Origin: Polluticaenibacter yanchengensis
GTDB lineage: Bacteria; Bacteroidota; Bacteroidia; Chitinophagales; Chitinophagaceae
NCBI GenBank assembly: GCA_027854065.1
Contig: JAQGEF010000005.1
Span: forward strand, 186,001-250,000
Direction of reading: 5' to 3'
Length of the DNA stretch: 64,000 nucleotides
The position numbers and the translations under genes are program-made. The notes beneath the pieces are model-generated. The model saw only the letters and a list, made by a program, of their open reading frames with translations. It searched no databases and was not told where the DNA came from. This document shows, piece by piece, positions 52,409 to 60,941 of this stretch; within the stretch, counting starts at the first letter, position 1, and each line of letters begins with the position of its first letter.

Positions 52409-55132
52409 CTACCCTCTATTGCCCCTGTTATTTCCGCCCGAAGCCGCTTTACCACCAAACTTTTGCAAACGATAATTAAACGACAGCATAAAGTATTGCG
52501 CCAGACGATTGCTTTGACTATCAGTAATAGTAGTAGCAGAAACCGTTCGGCTGATGCCTGTGTTTTCGTCCAACAAATCAAAAGCTTGTAAACGGACATT
52601 CGCGTTCTTGTTCATGAAACGGTATTCCGCATACACGTTGATGATAAACGGATTCCTGGACACGCCGAAACCGGTATTGTACACTTTAGATAACTGGTAT
52701 CCAAGAGTAAAATCCTTAAAAAAATAGTTCTTGCCATTCAGGCTCAACTGCGTGGTACGGGCAATATTATTCTGGTTATAAGTTTGGAACCTGGTGAGTG
52801 TATTGTAGTAGGTATAACTACCGGAAAGACTTAGATCCACCACATCCTGTATATCCAAACGGAACATAGCATTCGGTCGGATATTCCAGTTTTCTCCTTT
52901 GTTTTTAAAATTGTCCGTATAGGAAATATTGTTATCGTAAGTGGTGTTGATGCCAAAGCGCAAATTAAACATTTTATTGTGCAACGGAATGCTGACACCC
53001 GTATTAAATGTCAGGCGATAAAAGCCATCAGCATTTAAATAAGTCGTGGTACGGCCTGTACCCGAAGTATTATTCAGGCGGTTCACCACTACTTTATCAT
53101 TGATGATATTCGTGGTAAAATTAGCAAAATAGTTAGCACCCGTTTTACGGTTATTGAATGAATAACGCAGGTCCAAGGTTTGGTTACGCTCCGGGCTCAA
53201 CTCCGCGTTACCAATCACCACATTATTTAAATTGCTGCTATCCGCAATAGGTTGTAACTGGTTATAGGTTGGCTGTGTGCTGCGGGCATCATAATTCGCC
53301 GTCAGTGTACTGTTTTTATTGAATTTGTACACAAAACGCGCATTAGGCAGCCATACATTATTGCTGTAACGCACTTCCGTATTCTTAGAAATATTGATAC
53401 CTTCCATACTAACCGGCTGTGCCAGGTAACCAACCACATAATTAAAATTGCCCTGCTGACCTTTCAGGTTCATACCGATCCGGTTGGTGGTAAAATTATA
53501 ATCGAAATAGTTTGTCTGGTTCTGGTTCATTTCCAACTGACCGTTATTCAGAACATTAAAAACTTCCTTATCGTTATTGTTTACCGTATTGCTGTATTCA
53601 TAACGCAACTCCAGCATGGCATTAGCGCCCGCTTTAGAAAACAAAGGTTCCACATAAGAAAGTTTCGCTTCCTTCTTAATAGAATTATTCAGCCCCTCGC
53701 TTAATAAATTCTGTATGGTATCCTGTATCGCAGGCGGAATATAAGTAGAATCAATATTGATATAATGGTTGTAATTGGTACCGTCGTTATTACTGTTGTT
53801 TTGTGTGAAGCTTAATACAGTATTAAGGTTACGGCCGTTGTGGCCAAACTTTTTATTAAAGATAACATCCGTACCAAAATTCGCACCATTGTTATGGCCA
53901 CGGTTCATACTCTCCCTGTTGGTGTAGTATAGATCTCTGACAATATCCGACAAACTCGCACTGTTGTTTCTGCCCGTATTTATGGAGTAATAAGGCGTCA
54001 GTTTCAGGAACATGCTGCTGTCTATCTGGTATTCCCAGTTCAGGTTCACCCGGTGATTGCTGGAATTAGTTTTGGACTCTCTCATGGAATTGGTTGTCCT
54101 GATCTTATCAGGGTCAATATCTTCCGCGAACGTAGTCGTTGAGGTATTATTACGCCTGTTAGAAAAACTATAGCTGCCATACACCACATGTTTTTCGTTA
54201 AACTTATGGCGCATATTAAATCCTAAGGAATTGCTGACCGTAAAACCATTCGCCCCTACATTATTGCCCTGGGACATTGCGCCACCTCTCCCACCGGAAA
54301 AGTTGAATGCATTCGTATTGGCATTATTGGAATTGGCCAGGAAAGAAAACTGGTTGTCATCTTTGAATTTATTACCATTCACGCTGATACCATACCGTTC
54401 CCGTGAACCACCTGAAACAGTCGCATTACCAAATGTACCTTTATTCTTATCCTTTTTAATGTTAATGTTGATAATGGTTTCCGGCTCTCCGGATTTAATA
54501 CCCGTCAGGTTTGCCTGTTCCCCATAATCCTCTATAAACTGGATATTGGCAATAATATCAGCAGGCAGGTTTTGTGTGGCCGTTTGTAAATCACCACCGA
54601 AAAACTCTTTACCGTTTACCCTTATCTTGGTTACCTTTTTGCCTTGAGAAGAGATATTACCATCTTTATCTACTTCTACCCCGGGAATCTTTTTAATCAC
54701 ATCTTCCACCGGTGCACCTTCCCTGTAATTAAATGCGCTGACATTGTACTGCACGGTATCCTCCATGGTCTTAACCGCCATCGTAGAAGTCACCACCACA
54801 TCATCCAGTTCGGAATCTTCGTTGCGCAGGTAAATAGTATCAAACGGAAAATGAGTAAGACTGTCAGCCAGGACAAATTTTAACTGGGCTAACTTGTAAC
54901 CCATTGACGAAATTTCCAGGATGCTGCTACCGGCATAAAAGGTACTGAACTTAAAATAACCAAAATCGTTGGACAACTGCATCAGGCTGTCTTTACCCAT
55001 ACGCAGTTTTACAGTGGCAGATGCAACTTTAAAACCTGTTGAATCAGCTATATATCCGTCAACTGTTTTTTGTGTCTGGGCACTCAAAAATATACACGAA
55101 AAGATAGCAGCAATAAATAAAAATAATCTCAT
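52409..55132 (-). CDS. Outer-membrane beta-barrel receptor with CarboxypepD_reg domain
   Basis: A 907-residue protein with a signal peptide (MRLFLFIAAIFSCIFLSAQ). A regulatory beta-sandwich domain follows (QKTVDGYIADSTGFKVASATVKLRM, about 20-110). A plug-like domain then comes (VEDVIKKIPGVEVDKDGNISSQGKKVTKIRVNGKEFFGGD), and a large Asn-rich beta-barrel reaches the C-terminus. This is the TonB-receptor-like outer-membrane beta-barrel group (OMP_b-brl_3) of Bacteroidota. The C-terminus is Gly/Arg/Asn-rich. It has no SusD partner. The substrate is unknown. Confidence 0.88.
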   Translation of the reverse strand: MRLFLFIAAIFSCIFLSAQTQKTVDGYIADSTGFKVASATVKLRMGKDSLMQLSNDFGYFKFSTFYAGSSILEISSMGYKLAQLKFVLADSLTHFPFDTIYLRNEDSELDDVVVTSTMAVKTMEDTVQYNVSAFNYREGAPVEDVIKKIPGVEVDKDGNISSQGKKVTKIRVNGKEFFGGDLQTATQNLPADIIANIQFIEDYGEQANLTGIKSGEPETIININIKKDKNKGTFGNATVSGGSRERYGISVNGNKFKDDNQFSFLANSNNANTNAFNFSGGRGGAMSQGNNVGANGFTVSNSLGFNMRHKFNEKHVVYGSYSFSNRRNNTSTTTFAEDIDPDKIRTTNSMRESKTNSSNHRVNLNWEYQIDSSMFLKLTPYYSINTGRNNSASLSDIVRDLYYTNRESMNRGHNNGANFGTDVIFNKKFGHNGRNLNTVLSFTQNNSNNDGTNYNHYINIDSTYIPPAIQDTIQNLLSEGLNNSIKKEAKLSYVEPLFSKAGANAMLELRYEYSNTVNNNDKEVFNVLNNGQLEMNQNQTNYFDYNFTTNRIGMNLKGQQGNFNYVVGYLAQPVSMEGINISKNTEVRYSNNVWLPNARFVYKFNKNSTLTANYDARSTQPTYNQLQPIADSSNLNNVVIGNAELSPERNQTLDLRYSFNNRKTGANYFANFTTNIINDKVVVNRLNNTSGTGRTTTYLNADGFYRLTFNTGVSIPLHNKMFNLRFGINTTYDNNISYTDNFKNKGENWNIRPNAMFRLDIQDVVDLSLSGSYTYYNTLTRFQTYNQNNIARTTQLSLNGKNYFFKDFTLGYQLSKVYNTGFGVSRNPFIINVYAEYRFMNKNANVRLQAFDLLDENTGISRTVSATTITDSQSNRLAQYFMLSFNYRLQKFGGKAASGGNNRGNRG

Positions 55133-55275
55133 AGTTTATCCGGTAACCAATTATCTGGAACAAATAACAAACAATAGAATTCAAATAATAAGACGACAAA
55201 AATATAAAAGTCATTTATGAATGCAGATAGCAAAATACTAATTAATTTAGCAAGGCAGAATAATTCTACCGTTTT

Positions 55276-56850
55276 ATGAAAGAAATGAATACGATACTTC
55301 CCTTTGCCATCATTTTTATAGCCATTATTATAATTCTACTAATTGTATATTTTTTAAATAAACGGCAGACAAAGCTATTACAATTGTATAATCTTGAATT
55401 ATTGAAAGTAAATGAATATGAAATTCTAATAAATCAAAAAAGAAAAGAAAATGAATTATTAACAACCGACAATCAAAACGCAAAAAATGAAAACAGTGCC
55501 CTTAACAAAGAATTAACGGAAATAAAACAGGTTGTCTTGTTAAAAAGCAAGGAGATCGAATACCTGGAACAGCAAAATTCAGATCTGCAATCCGGTATTG
55601 ATGAAGAAATAGCCATTAACAAACAGAATATTTCCGAAAAACAATCATTACAGAAAAGCAATCATCATCTGGAATGGCAATTGCAATCGTTGCAGGCTAT
55701 TAATGAGACAATCAGCAGCAAACTGCAATCCATAAACGAGGAATTCAAAACAACCCGGCAACTGTTATCTAAAACGGAAAATTTACTGGCAGAACAAAAT
55801 GCCAGGAATAATGCACTGCAATATCAACTGGCAGAGCAAAAGCAACATTTCGAAAATTTGCAGGCCCAGAATAAAATACATTTCACCCAATTGGCCCAGG
55901 ACATCCTGGACAATAAAAAGCAACAGATTACCGAACATAATGCCCAAAATATCCAGGGCATTCTCAATCCGCTGAAAGAGGACATTGTCGCATTTAAGCA
56001 AAAAGTGGAAGAAACTTATGACAAAGAATCCAAAGAACGCTTTACGCTGGAGGCCCGTGTAAAGGACCTTATAGAACACACGAACAGCATTAGTAAGGAA
56101 GCCAGCAACCTGGCCAATGCTTTAAAAAACCAGGTAAAGACCCAGGGTAACTGGGGTGAAGTGATTCTGGAGAATATACTGGAATTATCAGGATTAAGTA
56201 AAGACAGGGAATACACGCTTCAACCAACTATTTACAATGAAGAAGGAAAGCAGCTGCGCCCGGATGTACTGGTACATTTACCGGATAACCGCAAGATCAT
56301 TATAGATTCGAAAGTATCGCTGGTGGCTTATGATAAGTGGCATAACAGTGATATTGCTGAAATAAAAAACCAGGGATTAAAAGAACATTTGCGTTCTGTT
56401 TATACCCATATTGACCTGTTAAGCAGTAAAAATTATGACAACCTGGAATCTGCACTGGACTTTACAATGCTGTTTATACCTATTGAACCTGCCTATTTGC
56501 TGGCCATACAAAGTGATGTACAGCTTTGGCAATACGCTTACCAAAAACGGGTTTTATTAATTAGTCCAACCAATTTAATAGCTTGCCTGAAACTCATGAG
56601 TGACCTTTGGAACAGGGAGCAACAAAATAAAAATGCCATGGAAATCGTCAGACGTGGCGAACTGCTCTATGAAAAATGCGTGTCTTTTGTATATTCGATG
56701 GAAGATATTGGCAAACACATAGAAAAAGCTGAAAATAGCTATAAGCAGGCCTTTAACCAGTTGCGCGACGGAAACGGCAGCATTATCAGCCAGTCTAAAA
56801 TCCTAAAAAGCCTAGGACTAAAATCACTAAAAAAGATGCCGGAAAACTAA
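55276..56850 (+). CDS. rmuC: RmuC-family DNA recombination protein
   Basis: A 524-residue protein with an N-terminal transmembrane helix (residues 8-27), then a long coiled coil (about 30-190) and the conserved RmuC catalytic-like domain (about 230-500). Characteristic segments are LKNQVKTQGNWGEVILENILELSGL, LRPDVLVHLPDNRKIIIDSKVSLVAYDKW and LESALDFTMLFIPIEPAYLLAIQ. RmuC limits inversion at short inverted repeats and has a nuclease-like fold. That is of interest beside a repeat-rich genome, but no direct link is shown. It is flanked on the downstream side by a 560-bp repeat-rich spacer. Confidence 0.93.
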   Translation: MKEMNTILPFAIIFIAIIIILLIVYFLNKRQTKLLQLYNLELLKVNEYEILINQKRKENELLTTDNQNAKNENSALNKELTEIKQVVLLKSKEIEYLEQQNSDLQSGIDEEIAINKQNISEKQSLQKSNHHLEWQLQSLQAINETISSKLQSINEEFKTTRQLLSKTENLLAEQNARNNALQYQLAEQKQHFENLQAQNKIHFTQLAQDILDNKKQQITEHNAQNIQGILNPLKEDIVAFKQKVEETYDKESKERFTLEARVKDLIEHTNSISKEASNLANALKNQVKTQGNWGEVILENILELSGLSKDREYTLQPTIYNEEGKQLRPDVLVHLPDNRKIIIDSKVSLVAYDKWHNSDIAEIKNQGLKEHLRSVYTHIDLLSSKNYDNLESALDFTMLFIPIEPAYLLAIQSDVQLWQYAYQKRVLLISPTNLIACLKLMSDLWNREQQNKNAMEIVRRGELLYEKCVSFVYSMEDIGKHIEKAENSYKQAFNQLRDGNGSIISQSKILKSLGLKSLKKMPEN

Positions 56851-56931
56851 GCAGGACATAAAAGAGGATCGTTAAAAAATTACTACGCATTTCCATCATT
56901 TTATATTTTTATTTATTAAGCCGGCAATGGG

Positions 56932-56983
56932 ATTACTATTTAACATCGTTGTGTCACTCACTGCAACCACAGTACTACTATCT
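56932..56983 (+). repeat. Short dispersed repeat around GTTGTGTCACTCCCTGCA, copy 3
   Basis: ATTACTATTTAACATCGTTG, then TGTCACTCACTGCAACC and AGTACTACTATC. Same order of blocks as the copies at 19660 and 27172, with a C-to-A change in the core. Confidence 0.78.
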
Positions 56984-57210
56984 ATCAAAAGTAATGCCTG
57001 TGTTTGAAATATTCTTCAAACAGTTGGGTCTATTGTTTATACATAAAGCGATTGCATAAGAATAATGTGAAAATACTCTATGCTATAGCAATAGGTTCAG
57101 GAGGTTTCACCGTCCAATTAATGTCAGCATTGTCAATATCATCTACTGTTGATGCAGGCAATTAGAGAAAGCTTAATAAATAAGGCTGCTTAATAGAATT
57201 ACCAGTGATA

Positions 57211-57352
57211 AAGGGCTGCGGCATGCGTTGGTGGCGAGGCACGAGCCAGTGTATTTTTTCAGGATAAAACAGGACCATCCTGTTATTTAAAGTAACTCCT
57301 GAAAAATACACCAAGCGTAGCGGCGCCATAAGCTCGCCGGTGTACCGCTTGG
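57211..57352 (+). repeat. GC-rich dispersed element, family C-like, copy 3, with nested hairpins
   Basis: Begins AAGGGCTGCGGC and carries GGTGGCG and ACGAG blocks that correspond to the complement of the family C end. GTGTATTTTTTCAGGA (57249-57264) pairs with TCCTGAAAAATACAC (57297-57311), and CCAAGCG (57311-57317) pairs with CGCTTGG (57346-57352). The spacer before the S9 peptidase gene contains nothing else recognised. Confidence 0.65.
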
Positions 57353-57413
57353 TATATTTTATAAAGCTGACAGCCCATAATAAACAACTATTAAAAACTA
57401 ATAAAACTAAAGA

Positions 57414-59840
57414 ATGAAACAGCTTCCTAGTTACAAATGGCTTTATGCCGGATTACTTTTTGCAGGGTTGCAAACACAGGGTATTGCCCAGGATAATTCC
57501 AGGTACCAGGTACCGCCTTCCGAAATTTCGGATGTAATACTGGCAAAGGGTTCCCCGGGTGTTTTATTTAGTGACGATGGAAACTGGATGGTCTTTCTGG
57601 AGCGTGATGCATTTCCCGGTGTTGCAGAACTGGCTTTGCCTGAACTGAGAATAGCCGGCTTAAGAATTACCCCTACTAATTTTACCAGTAGCCGGAACCG
57701 GTACATTAATAAAGTTTGGATCAAAAATGTAAAAACGAACCAGGAGGTTACCCTAAAAGGCTTACCTGCAAATGCTTTGATTGACAATATGGGTTTTAAT
57801 CCCAGCCAGAATAAGATCAGCTTTACTGTTACCAACGAAACAGCTTCTGACTTATATACCGCTCCTTTAAGTACGGGTATAGCTACTAAAGTAAATAAAA
57901 CCAGGCTGAACCTGATCATGAACAGCTACAGCTGGCTGAATGATCAAACCATCCTTTATTATGGCATAGTGAAACCTGCGATTGCCGCACCAAAAGCACC
58001 GGCAGCACCGGTTGGCCCTACCATACAGGAAAGTTACGGCTCTCAGGCACCTGCACGTACTTACCAGGACATGATAAAATCTGCTTACGATGAGCAGCTA
58101 TTTGAATTTTACGGTACCACACAATTAATAAAAAATACCGGCGGTGTAGAAACATTGATCAACAAACCTGCCATTTACAGCAGTGTGAGAAAATCGCCGG
58201 ACAAGCAATACTTATTAGTACGCACCATTCAAAAACCGTTTTCATACATAGTGCCTGCATCGGGTTTTCCATCCAGTACCTTTATTACGGATATCAACGG
58301 CAAAGTATTGAAAACATTAGCAAACAATCCTTCTTCAGAACAAACGCCGAGCGGCAGGGACAATATACAGAATGTACCAAGAGGCTTTAGCTGGAGAAGT
58401 GATGAACCAAATACTGTAACCTGGGCAGTAGCGCTGGACAGCGGTTTAATTAAAAATAAAGCAGAATACCGCGATGAAGTGCTGGCGTTAAAAGCACCTT
58501 TTACTGCCTCACCAACATCATTGGTAAAAACAAAAATGCGCTATCGTGGTATTAACTGGGGGGATGCAAAATTTGCCATTTTAAGCGAGGGACTGGCTGG
58601 TAAGCAAACCAATGTCACCAATATTTACAACCCGAGCACAGGTGAAGTGAAGGAACTGTTTACCCGGTCTACGACAGACGCCTACTCTAATCCGGGAACG
58701 CCTGTTACGGTGCGCAATCAGTACAATATAGATGTGATCAAGACATTTAACAACGGACAAAGTATTTTGCTGCAGAACAATACAGGAAGTTCACCGAAAG
58801 GCGATTACCCTTTCCTGGTATCGCTGGACCTGAACAGCAAGAAAATTGATACACTCTGGAAATGTCCGGAGGGTTATTATGAAACGATCACAAATATCGT
58901 AGACCCTGAAAACCTGACATTGATTACCAGGAAAGAAAGTACAACCGATGTCCCTAACTACTGGTTAAAAAATCTTAAAAAACGCATTGCGGATATCCAG
59001 TTGACCAACTTTAAGAACCCATATCCTCAACTGGAAGGTGTGAGTAAGGAAAAGATCAAATATAAACGTGCGGACGGCATTGATCTGACCGGTGACCTGT
59101 ATTTACCAAAAGGCTACGACGCTAAGAAAGACGGGCCTTTGCCGGTAATTATGTGGGCATACCCGCGCGAATATAACAGCGCAAGTGATGCAGCGCAGGT
59201 ACGTGGCAGTGAGCATCGTTTTACGCTGATGAGCTATGGCTCCCCTATTGCCTATGTTACCCAGGGTTACGCAGTATTTAACAACGCAGAAATGCCTATT
59301 GTTGCTAAAAACGACTCCCTGAAACCAAACGATAATTTTATAGAGCAATTGCACCTGAATGCAGAAGCCGCTGTAAAAGTATTATCTGATATGGGCGTGG
59401 GCGATAAAAACCGCATGGCTGTTGGCGGCCATAGCTACGGTGCTTTTATGACCGCTCATTTACTGGCACATACCAATTTGTTTAAAGCAGGTATTGCCCG
59501 CAGTGGTGCTTATAACAGAACACTGACACCATTTGGCTTCCAAAACGAAGACCGTACTTACTGGCAGGCCCCGAAATTATATTACGACATGAGCCCTTTC
59601 AGCTATGCGAATAATATAAAAACACCATTATTAATGATTCATGGTGAAGCGGATAACAACTCGGGCACATTCCCTATACAAAGCGACCGTTTCTTTAATG
59701 CCATTAAAGGTCACGGTGGTAATGTCCGTTTCGTATTGTTACCATATGAAAGCCACGGTTATGCCGCTAAAGAAAACATATTACACATGCTTTGGGAACA
59801 ATACCAATGGCTAGAAAAATATGTAAAGAACGCTAAATAA
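57414..59840 (+). CDS. Secreted S9 family peptidase (glutamyl endopeptidase-like)
   Basis: An 808-residue serine peptidase of the prolyl oligopeptidase clan. It has a signal peptide (LYAGLLFAGLQTQGIAQ), then an N-terminal beta-propeller region (about 40-560) and an alpha/beta-hydrolase domain. The triad is visible as Ser in GGHSYGAFMTAHLL, Asp in HGEADNNSGTFP and His in YESHGYAAKEN. The family resembles glutamyl endopeptidase-type S9 enzymes of Bacteroidota and chloroplasts. It would act in the periplasm on peptides. It has its own hairpin terminator downstream. Confidence 0.9.
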   Translation: MKQLPSYKWLYAGLLFAGLQTQGIAQDNSRYQVPPSEISDVILAKGSPGVLFSDDGNWMVFLERDAFPGVAELALPELRIAGLRITPTNFTSSRNRYINKVWIKNVKTNQEVTLKGLPANALIDNMGFNPSQNKISFTVTNETASDLYTAPLSTGIATKVNKTRLNLIMNSYSWLNDQTILYYGIVKPAIAAPKAPAAPVGPTIQESYGSQAPARTYQDMIKSAYDEQLFEFYGTTQLIKNTGGVETLINKPAIYSSVRKSPDKQYLLVRTIQKPFSYIVPASGFPSSTFITDINGKVLKTLANNPSSEQTPSGRDNIQNVPRGFSWRSDEPNTVTWAVALDSGLIKNKAEYRDEVLALKAPFTASPTSLVKTKMRYRGINWGDAKFAILSEGLAGKQTNVTNIYNPSTGEVKELFTRSTTDAYSNPGTPVTVRNQYNIDVIKTFNNGQSILLQNNTGSSPKGDYPFLVSLDLNSKKIDTLWKCPEGYYETITNIVDPENLTLITRKESTTDVPNYWLKNLKKRIADIQLTNFKNPYPQLEGVSKEKIKYKRADGIDLTGDLYLPKGYDAKKDGPLPVIMWAYPREYNSASDAAQVRGSEHRFTLMSYGSPIAYVTQGYAVFNNAEMPIVAKNDSLKPNDNFIEQLHLNAEAAVKVLSDMGVGDKNRMAVGGHSYGAFMTAHLLAHTNLFKAGIARSGAYNRTLTPFGFQNEDRTYWQAPKLYYDMSPFSYANNIKTPLLMIHGEADNNSGTFPIQSDRFFNAIKGHGGNVRFVLLPYESHGYAAKENILHMLWEQYQWLEKYVKNAK

Positions 59841-59868
59841 TACAGGGTCTTACCTGCACTTATAATAG

Positions 59869-59896
59869 AGCCGTAACTAATGATAGTTACGGCTTT
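59869..59896 (+). terminator. Terminator after the S9 peptidase gene
   Basis: AGCCGTAACT and AGTTACGGCT are perfect 10-bp arms with a 6-nt loop and a TTTTA tail, 29 bp after the stop codon. Confidence 0.88.
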
Positions 59897-59957
59897 TATG
59901 TTTAACCTTGCCGGATAAAATCTTTTCCCTATCTTGGCAACTATAAAAATTAAAACC

Positions 59958-60869
59958 ATGCAAACAACTTCCAATATATTAATGATTCGCCCGGTAGCTT
60001 TTGGATACAATGCGGAAACGGCCGTTAATAATGCGTTTCAGCAGCAAACAGAGCAAAATGGTGTTCAGGCAAATGCATTAAAGGAGTTTGATAATTTCGT
60101 CGAAATTTTAAGAAGCCACAATATTAATGTGACCGTTGTAGAAGATACTCAAAATCCACATACACCGGATTCCATCTTTCCCAATAACTGGATCTCGTTT
60201 CATACCAACGGTACTGTTGTCTTATATCCTATGTTCGCAGCTAATCGCCGGTTAGAACGTCGCAGCGATATTATAGACCAGCTGAAAAAGCAATACAGCA
60301 TCACAAATATTGTCGATTTCTCTCATTACGAATCGCAGGATAAATTCCTGGAAGGTACCGGCAGCATGGTGCTGGACAGGGACAACCACATCGCTTATGC
60401 CTGTCTCTCCCCAAGAACTGATAAAAAATTACTGGAAGAATTTTGTACGGCTATCAATTATAAACCGGCGTATTTCCATGCGGTAGATAATTACAAAAAT
60501 CCAATTTACCATACCAATGTGATGATGTGTGTGGCGGATAAGTACATTATCTTCTGCTATGAAACCATTGCCGATTATAGTGAAAAGGAAGTATTGAACC
60601 GGTGGTTCAGCAATACCAATAAAACCATCATTCCTATTACATTAAAACAAGTGAATGCTTTTGCCGGCAATATGCTGCAGGTACAAAATATTCATGGCGA
60701 AAAGTTCTTAGTAATGAGTGACAGTGCTTATAATAGTTTAACTCATGAACAAATCCGTATTATAGAACAATTCAACCCCATCATACATGCCCCGATTCCA
60801 ACAATAGAAACAAATGGTGGTGGCAGTGTCCGTTGTATGATGGCCGAAGTTCATTTGCCACGGTTATAA
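59958..60869 (+). CDS. ctlX: Citrulline-utilisation-type hydrolase (CtlX family), amidinotransferase fold
   Basis: About 303 residues (ATG at 59958, MQTTSNILMIRPVAFG). It has the arginine deiminase / amidinotransferase superfamily signatures: NPHTPDSIFPNNWISFHTNGTVVLYPMFAANRRLERR, EGTGSMVLDRDNHIAYACLSPRTD, IYHTNVMMCVADKYIIF, and the catalytic-cysteine segment NGGGSVRCMMAEVHL. These fit the CtlX group, known as citrulline ureidases. It would hydrolyse a ureido or guanidino group in the cytoplasm. No ornithine or arginine genes lie near, so the true substrate is uncertain. Confidence 0.85.
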   Translation: MQTTSNILMIRPVAFGYNAETAVNNAFQQQTEQNGVQANALKEFDNFVEILRSHNINVTVVEDTQNPHTPDSIFPNNWISFHTNGTVVLYPMFAANRRLERRSDIIDQLKKQYSITNIVDFSHYESQDKFLEGTGSMVLDRDNHIAYACLSPRTDKKLLEEFCTAINYKPAYFHAVDNYKNPIYHTNVMMCVADKYIIFCYETIADYSEKEVLNRWFSNTNKTIIPITLKQVNAFAGNMLQVQNIHGEKFLVMSDSAYNSLTHEQIRIIEQFNPIIHAPIPTIETNGGGSVRCMMAEVHLPRL

Positions 60870-60880
60870 TTGCCAGTAGC

Positions 60881-60926
60881 CCCATTAAAAAAGCGTTCAT
60901 TTTACAATGAACGCTTTTTTAATGGG
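60881..60926. terminator. Bidirectional terminator between convergent genes
   Basis: CCCATTAAAAAAGCGTTCAT and its complement in TGAACGCTTTTTTAATGGG make near-perfect 20-bp arms around a short loop. It serves the convergent CtlX and penicillin-binding protein genes. Confidence 0.92.
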
Positions 60927-60941
60927 ATAAAACCATCCCCT

